This document shows, piece after piece, positions 6,168 through 9,616 of a stretch of 9,616 bases of DNA. Position numbers and translations under genes: made by a program. The first letter of the stretch is position 1, and the number at the start of each line of letters is the position of its first letter. Source of the DNA: Flavobacteriales bacterium (GTDB lineage: Bacteria > Bacteroidota > Bacteroidia > Flavobacteriales_E > Vicingaceae); assembly GCA_029262915.1 (NCBI GenBank), contig JAJCYN010000255.1:1-9616 (forward strand), in the 5' to 3' direction. The notes beneath the pieces were generated by a model. That model was given only the letters and a program-made list of their open reading frames with translations, searched no databases and was not told where the DNA came from.

Positions 6168-6521
6168 ATCCATAATGACCACATAAACACGATCACCTTT
6201 AACATCATTTATGTCAATACCAAAGTTCATTACTTTAAGTTGTTGCATTTTAACTAATTCCAAATGATTTTCATCGTGAAGGGTAAAGACGAAAAAAGAC
6301 TTATCATCAACCAAGCGGAGTAGTTGTGTAATAATCTGAAGGTCTGTTTCTTCAATTTCACTACGTTTTTCTTCTAATTCATCTACGGAAATGTTATAAT
6401 GATCTTTAAAAATAGTTGCTAATACTAAGTTTCCATCAAAAAAAGCATTAATATTCTCTATTTCCCAAATTTGAAAACCAGCGTACAATTGACACGTTTC
6501 ACTAAATTCACTTACAAGCAT
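6156..6521 (-). CDS. Small protein of unknown function, last gene of pyrD cluster
   Basis: 121 residues from ATG at 6521, with no signal peptide or membrane segment, so probably cytoplasmic. The sequence is a mix of short strands and helices: a QIWEIENINAFF stretch near residue 17, an acidic helix VDELEEKRSEIEETD near 46-60, a hydrophobic FFVFTL strand, and a closing RVYVVIMDKKK. I recognise no catalytic motif or family. It begins 11 nt after the HMG-CoA lyase stop and has no promoter of its own that I can see, so it is probably co-transcribed with lyase and pyrD. Its stop codon touches the stop of the plus-strand gene at 6155. Coding status is supported by position, ATG start and sensible composition. 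Confidence 0.7.
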   Translation of the reverse strand: MLVSEFSETCQLYAGFQIWEIENINAFFDGNLVLATIFKDHYNISVDELEEKRSEIEETDLQIITQLLRLVDDKSFFVFTLHDENHLELVKMQQLKVMNFGIDINDVKGDRVYVVIMDKKK

Positions 6522-6532
6522 ATTGTTTATTT

Positions 6533-7384
6533 TTAAATAGGAAAAACGTTGAGAGCATCAATTATTGATTGATTAAATGCTTCTTCGTTTAAACCTGTAT
6601 TTATATTATTTTGATTAAAGTACTGAATGATGTTTTCTGTTGCCATATTACCCGTTAAATCATCTGTAGCCATAGGACAACCACCAAAGCCTTTAATTGC
6701 TCCATCAAATCGTTTGCAGCCATTTTTATAGGCAGTATTCACTTTTTCTTCCCAGGAGTCTGGTGTAGTGTGCAAATGAGCTCCAATTTCCACATTACTA
6801 AATTCTGGAATAATATTACTAAATAAGTAACTAATGGTTTCTGGATTTGAAGTTCCAATTGTATCAGATAATGCAATGGTTTTAACACCTAACTTGGAAA
6901 GTTGTTGCGTCCATTCAATTACAATGTTAGCGTTCCATTCATCACCATAAGGATTTCCAAAAGCCATAGAAATATAAACAACCAGTTCTTTTTTGTTTTG
7001 AACACATAAATTTTGAATATCGGCTACTCGAAGGATAGATTCTTCGATAGAGGAACTGGTATTGCGCTGCTGAAAGGTCTCAGAAATAGAAGAAGGAAAT
7101 CCCAAGTAATTGATTTCTTCAAAATTACAGGCGTCTATAGCTCCACGTTGGTTGGCAACAATGGCTAATAATTTGCTTTTAGTAGAAGATAAATCGAGTT
7201 GATTTAAGACTTCTGCGGTATCTTTTAGTTGTGGGATGGCTTTAGGAGAAACAAAACTCCCGAAATCGATTGTGTCGAAACCAACTTTTAGCAATTGGTT
7301 AATGTATTTAGCTTTTACATTGGTAGGAATAAAATCATGTAAACCTTGCATCGCATCTCTAGGACATTCAATAATTTTAACCAT
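6533..7384 (-). CDS. Hydroxymethylglutaryl-CoA lyase
   Basis: 283 residues, somewhat shorter than the ~300 of typical bacterial enzymes. It cleaves 3-hydroxy-3-methylglutaryl-CoA to acetyl-CoA and acetoacetate, the last step of leucine breakdown, in the cytoplasm as a TIM barrel with a divalent metal. Visible signatures are ECPRDAMQ (6-13; catalytic Arg9 and metal ligand Asp10), GAHLHT (201-206; metal-ligand His203 and His205), the active-site loop GFGGCPMA (232-239; catalytic Cys236) and GNMATE (245-250; metal ligand Asn246 and Glu250). All key residues of the human enzyme have counterparts. The ATG at 7384 is chosen over a TTG at 7393 because it places the first strand at the usual spot. 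It overlaps the end of pyrD by 8 nt, indicating co-translation. Related HMGL-like aldolases are possible, but the GFGGCP loop favours this call. Confidence 0.92.
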   Translation of the reverse strand: MVKIIECPRDAMQGLHDFIPTNVKAKYINQLLKVGFDTIDFGSFVSPKAIPQLKDTAEVLNQLDLSSTKSKLLAIVANQRGAIDACNFEEINYLGFPSSISETFQQRNTSSSIEESILRVADIQNLCVQNKKELVVYISMAFGNPYGDEWNANIVIEWTQQLSKLGVKTIALSDTIGTSNPETISYLFSNIIPEFSNVEIGAHLHTTPDSWEEKVNTAYKNGCKRFDGAIKGFGGCPMATDDLTGNMATENIIQYFNQNNINTGLNEEAFNQSIIDALNVFPI

Positions 7385-8414
7385 AGTGTTCAACGATTTT
7401 CTTGTTAATCTCCTTAATTAAACTAGGCCCTTCATAAATAAATCCAGTATAAATTTGAACTAAATCAGCACCAGCTTCTAATTTTTCAATAGCATCTTCT
7501 GGACTGTGAATTCCTCCAACACCAATAATAGGAAATGCTTTGTTCGATTTTTCTGATAAATATTTAATTACTTCTGTGGCACGTTTAGAAACGGGCTTAC
7601 CACTTAATCCTCCATTAGCAATTTCTTTTATTTTGCTAGGAGCCGTTTTTAAATTTTCTCTTGATGTGGTAGTGTTGGTTGCAATAATTCCATCAATTTT
7701 TGTTTGAGCAACTATTTCAATAACCTCATCTAACTGAGAATTGTTTAAATCAGGAGCTATTTTTAATAAAATTGGTTTTGATTTATCCTTTGTTGTGTTA
7801 ATGTGTTTTAAATCACCCAATAAATTCAACAAAAATGGTGTGTCTTGTAATTTTGTTAAATCTTTTACATTCGGACAACTCACATTAACTACAAAATAAT
7901 CAACATAATCATGAAGTGTGTTAAAATTGAAAACATAATCACCTAAAGCTTTGTCATTACTCGTTGCTGTGTTTTTTCCAATGTTTCCACCAATAATAAT
8001 GTTTGTTTTTCTATTCTTTAAGCGTTTAATTGCATCTTCAGCTCCTAAATTGTTAAATCCCATTCGGTTAATTAATCCTTCATCTTCTGTAATTCTAAAC
8101 AAACGAGGTTGTGGATTTCCAATTTGTGCTTTTGGAGTTAGGGTTCCTATTTCAATAAAACCAAAGCCTAAATGGGCTAATTCATTGTACCATCGAGCAT
8201 CTTTGTCGAATCCTGCAGCTAATCCTACAGGGTTTTTAAAGGTTAAGCCGAATAACTTACGCTCTAGCTTTTGGTGTTTAAAGTTATAAAGACTTCTAAT
8301 TAAAGCAGGAATACCAGGAATAGCAGAAAAAAATGTTAAAAGCCTAGTGGCGAAATAATGCGCCTTCTCAGGCTGCATTGAGAACAGAAGAGGTTTTATA
8401 AGAAATCTGTACAT
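7377..8414 (-). CDS. pyrD: Dihydroorotate dehydrogenase (quinone), class 2
   Basis: 345 residues from ATG at 8414 (a TTG one codon before is less likely). The enzyme oxidises dihydroorotate to orotate, the fourth step of pyrimidine synthesis, passing electrons from FMN to membrane quinone. The N-terminal ~45 residues ([20 protein letters not shown]...) form the membrane-associating helices that define class 2. FMN and substrate motifs follow: [10 protein letters not shown] (64-73), NRMGFNN (116-122), NVSCPN (177-182), LKIAPD (217-222), ATNTTTSR (245-252), NGGLSGKP (267-274) and GVGGI (298-302). Position 180 is Cys, where class 2 enzymes such as E. coli PyrD have the catalytic Ser; Cys is usual in class 1. 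The gene lies 32 nt downstream of the XRE regulator and overlaps the HMG-CoA lyase gene by 8 nt. The family is certain. Confidence 0.97.
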   Translation of the reverse strand: MYRFLIKPLLFSMQPEKAHYFATRLLTFFSAIPGIPALIRSLYNFKHQKLERKLFGLTFKNPVGLAAGFDKDARWYNELAHLGFGFIEIGTLTPKAQIGNPQPRLFRITEDEGLINRMGFNNLGAEDAIKRLKNRKTNIIIGGNIGKNTATSNDKALGDYVFNFNTLHDYVDYFVVNVSCPNVKDLTKLQDTPFLLNLLGDLKHINTTKDKSKPILLKIAPDLNNSQLDEVIEIVAQTKIDGIIATNTTTSRENLKTAPSKIKEIANGGLSGKPVSKRATEVIKYLSEKSNKAFPIIGVGGIHSPEDAIEKLEAGADLVQIYTGFIYEGPSLIKEINKKIVEHYG

Positions 8415-8428
8415 CAAATTATTTTGTG

Positions 8429-8436
8429 CAAAGATA
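8429..8436 (-). promoter_or_regulatory. Possible promoter -7 element of pyrD
   Basis: TATCTTTG on the minus strand fits TAnnTTTG and lies in the 32-nt gap between the XRE gene and pyrD, 15 nt before the pyrD ATG. A start there would leave a very short leader. No -33 TTG is seen at the proper distance, so an internal promoter is only a possibility. Confidence 0.35.
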
Positions 8437-8446
8437 CCATTATGAA

Positions 8447-8791
8447 TTAGTTCTCTTTAATAATTTCCTCAAAAGTATTGTCGGTATAAAAAATAACAAT
8501 CTTTTTTACCTGCTTGTTTGATGAGGATGGAGTAGGAGGGGATTCTTTTTTAGTTTTAACTTCCATTGGTTTTGGAGATGCCTCAATTTTGGTATTGCCA
8601 TTTATTAACCAATCGGCACTAACATTTGGAAATTGGGTTAATATTTTTTCTACAAATTCTAAACTTGGTTTATTTCTTCCAGAAAGAATGTGTGAGATAC
8701 TCGAAGGTTGGACCCCAATTTTTTCAGCGAAAGCAGAAGCTGACAAATTATTTAGTTTCATTAGGTATTTAAAACGATCTGTCAATTGCAT
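8447..8791 (-). CDS. XRE-family helix-turn-helix transcriptional regulator
   Basis: 114 residues from ATG at 8791. Residues about 5-60 are a Cro/CI-type helix-turn-helix domain: [17 protein letters not shown] gives helices 1-2, [11 protein letters not shown] the recognition helix (28-38), and [13 protein letters not shown] a later helix, followed by DWLINGN. Residues 68-93 are a Pro/Ser/Lys-rich linker. Residues 95-114 form a conserved-looking tail ([16 protein letters not shown]) of a kind seen on flavobacterial XRE proteins, perhaps for dimerisation. The protein is small and has no peptidase or ligand domain. Directly upstream are four TTACAnnTGTAA dyads, two of them overlapping promoter-like elements, so autoregulation is likely. 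It is the first gene before pyrD and HMG-CoA lyase and may control them, but housekeeping pyrD control by an XRE protein is not established. No phage genes are nearby. Confidence 0.88.
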   Translation of the reverse strand: MQLTDRFKYLMKLNNLSASAFAEKIGVQPSSISHILSGRNKPSLEFVEKILTQFPNVSADWLINGNTKIEASPKPMEVKTKKESPPTPSSSNKQVKKIVIFYTDNTFEEIIKEN

Positions 8792-8801
8792 AATTCAAGG
8801 G

Positions 8802-9051
8802 TTACAAATGTAAAAAATCATAATTGTTACAAATGTAAATAATTATTGATTACAAACTTATTTACAGATGTAAAATAGTCATTAAAGGTAAATAAGTATT
8901 TAATTTTTAGTTTAATTAAAGATAATTAAGTTATTGATAAAGAATATTTTAAGTTTTATTTTTTAAATACTAGTTGTTATTGTGTAAGATTGTAACATTT
9001 TAGATTGTTTTAATGGCTATTTACAGCCAATTGAGTGTGTTACAAATGTAA
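8802..9051. promoter_or_regulatory. Array of four TTACAnnTGTAA dyads (candidate operators)
   Basis: Perfect dyads occur at 8802-8813, 8827-8838 and 9040-9051 (all TTACAAATGTAA) and at 8862-8873 (TTACAGATGTAA), with a half-site TTACAAAC at 8850-8857. Start-to-start distances in the cluster are 25, 23 and 12 bp, with the outlier 178 bp further. The symmetry suits a dimeric helix-turn-helix protein, and the XRE gene begins 10 nt away. The AAATGTAA form also reads as a -7 promoter box on the minus strand, so some copies may be promoters. Confidence 0.55.
8805..8832 (-). promoter_or_regulatory. Promoter of the XRE gene
   Basis: On the minus strand TTG (rc of 8830-8832), a 17-nt spacer and TACATTTG (rc of 8805-8812) match the Bacteroidetes -33/-7 promoter pattern. 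The element ends 13 nt before the ATG at 8791. Both boxes lie inside TTACAnnTGTAA dyads, so a protein bound there would block RNA polymerase. Confidence 0.55.
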
Positions 9052-9136
9052 ATTAATGTTTGTAGGAAAATATTAATTTGTCGTTTAGTAGCTGTGAATT
9101 ATGATGAACGGTAATTATTTTTTTAGTGCAAGGACA

Positions 9137-9144
9137 TACATTTG
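9137..9144 (+). promoter_or_regulatory. Promoter -7 element of the DUF2911 gene
   Basis: TACATTTG on the plus strand is a perfect TAnnTTTG match and ends 23 nt before the ATG at 9168, giving a short normal leader. No clear TTG is found at the -33 position. Confidence 0.55.
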
Positions 9145-9167
9145 AGTAAACCTTAAAAATTATAATT

Positions 9168-9616
9168 ATGAAAAAAGTAACTTTATTATTTACAATTATT
9201 TCTATAAGCTGTTTCGCTTTTGCTCAAAATGGATTAACAACTCCACGAGGTAGCCAGAAAGCAGAAGTGAAACAAACAATTGGATTGTCTGAAGTGACAA
9301 TAATGTATCACAGTCCAGCAGTAAAAGAAAGAACAATTTGGGGAGGATTGGTGCCTTATGATAAGATTTGGAGATGTGGAGCAAATGACAATACAGTAAT
9401 TACGTTTAGTGATAATGCTCAAGTTGAAGGAAAAAACATTCCTGCAGGAACTTATGGGTTACATATGATTCCTGGTAAAGAGGAATGGATCGTTATTTTT
9501 TCAAAAAATTCCACTTCTTGGGGAAGTTATGCTTATAGAAAAGATGAAGATGTAATTAGAGTAAATGTTAATCCATTGCAATTACAAGAAAATGTAGAAT
9601 GGTTAAGTTATAGTTT
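9168..9616 (+). CDS. DUF2911 family exported protein, partial at C-terminus
   Basis: An open frame of 149 codons from ATG at 9168 runs off the right edge. Residues 1-20 are a signal peptide ending FAFAQ, so the protein is exported, probably to the periplasm. The mature part carries the DUF2911 hallmarks: TPRGSQKAEV near the start, a VTIMYHSPAVKER strand, IWGGLVPYDKIWRCGAND, a TVITFSDNAQVEGKNIPAG segment, TYGLHMIPGK and EWIVIFSKN. The family is common in Bacteroidetes and has no established biochemical role. Family members usually run to roughly 170-290 residues, so a substantial part may lie outside the window. It has its own promoter-like TACATTTG upstream and is divergent from the XRE gene across the dyad array, so both could respond to the same regulator. 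Confidence 0.9.
   Translation, partial: MKKVTLLFTIISISCFAFAQNGLTTPRGSQKAEVKQTIGLSEVTIMYHSPAVKERTIWGGLVPYDKIWRCGANDNTVITFSDNAQVEGKNIPAGTYGLHMIPGKEEWIVIFSKNSTSWGSYAYRKDEDVIRVNVNPLQLQENVEWLSYS

Larger units (their letters stand above)
8792..9167. other. 376-bp AT-rich intergenic region between divergent genes
   Basis: Apart from the dyad array and the promoter elements, the region holds one small inverted repeat, TGGCT/AGCCA (9014-9018/9025-9029, 6-nt loop), and long AT-rich stretches around 8880-8980. I find no coding frame with a believable start, no tRNA or other recognised RNA, and no insertion-sequence ends. Confidence 0.6.

Noticed and set aside
7951..8289. Plus-strand 112-codon frame inside pyrD
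   Set aside because: It is antisense to conserved PyrD motifs, and its hydrophobic composition is a by-product of them.
8514..8813. Plus-strand 99-codon frame overlapping the XRE gene
   Set aside because: It is antisense to the helix-turn-helix codons and ends inside the promoter dyads. No start context supports it.
9014..9029. TGGCT/AGCCA hairpin as a terminator or small RNA
   Set aside because: It has a five-base stem with no T-run after it on the plus strand, and lies between divergent genes where no terminator is needed.
8802..9051. CRISPR array made of the repeated TTACAAATGTAA units
   Set aside because: Units are only 12 bp and palindromic, with uneven spacing (25, 23, 12 and 178 bp) and no cas genes. 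Operator or promoter sites fit better.
9202..9422. Two minus-strand frames inside the DUF2911 gene
   Set aside because: Both are shadows of a strongly recognisable DUF2911 frame on the plus strand.

Overview
The window is A+T-rich DNA from a Bacteroidetes (Bacteroidota) bacterium, most likely of the flavobacterial side. The evidence is two proteins ending in type IX secretion (T9SS) C-terminal sorting domains, promoter -7 elements of the TAnnTTTG type, a lipoprotein with a flavobacterial-style surface-export motif, a DUF2911 protein and weak use of Shine-Dalgarno sites. The genus cannot be told from the sequence.

Region 1 (about 1-5144, minus strand) is a vitamin B12 acquisition operon. A TACATTTG promoter element (5137-5144) and a cobalamin riboswitch (about 4968-5128) precede, in transcription order, a DUF4465 protein with a T9SS tail, a second secreted protein with a T9SS tail, a BtuB-like TonB-dependent outer-membrane receptor, and a BtuG-like beta-propeller surface lipoprotein that runs off the left edge. 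The genes overlap or lie within 2 nt of each other and should be translationally coupled. The likely logic is that three surface-exposed proteins capture corrinoid and pass it to BtuB, and B12 shuts the operon off through the riboswitch. A 121-bp inverted-repeat element has landed at the 5' end of the second gene and seems to have displaced its start codon.

Region 2 (5220-6155, plus strand) is one divergent gene of unknown function. It encodes an exported protein made of two tandem copies of the same roughly 135-residue module. It meets the minus-strand gene cluster stop codon to stop codon at 6155/6156, over a 9-bp inverted repeat that could be a shared terminator.

Region 3 (6156-8791, minus strand) reads XRE-family regulator, pyrD (dihydroorotate dehydrogenase), HMG-CoA lyase and a small unknown protein. 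Spacing is tight enough for an operon, although pyrD has its own promoter-like element.

Region 4 (8792-9167) is a 376-bp AT-rich intergenic region with four perfect TTACAnnTGTAA dyads, likely operators and/or promoters for the XRE gene. Region 5 (9168-9616, plus strand) is the 5' part of a DUF2911 gene. No tRNA, rRNA, CRISPR array or complete insertion sequence was seen.
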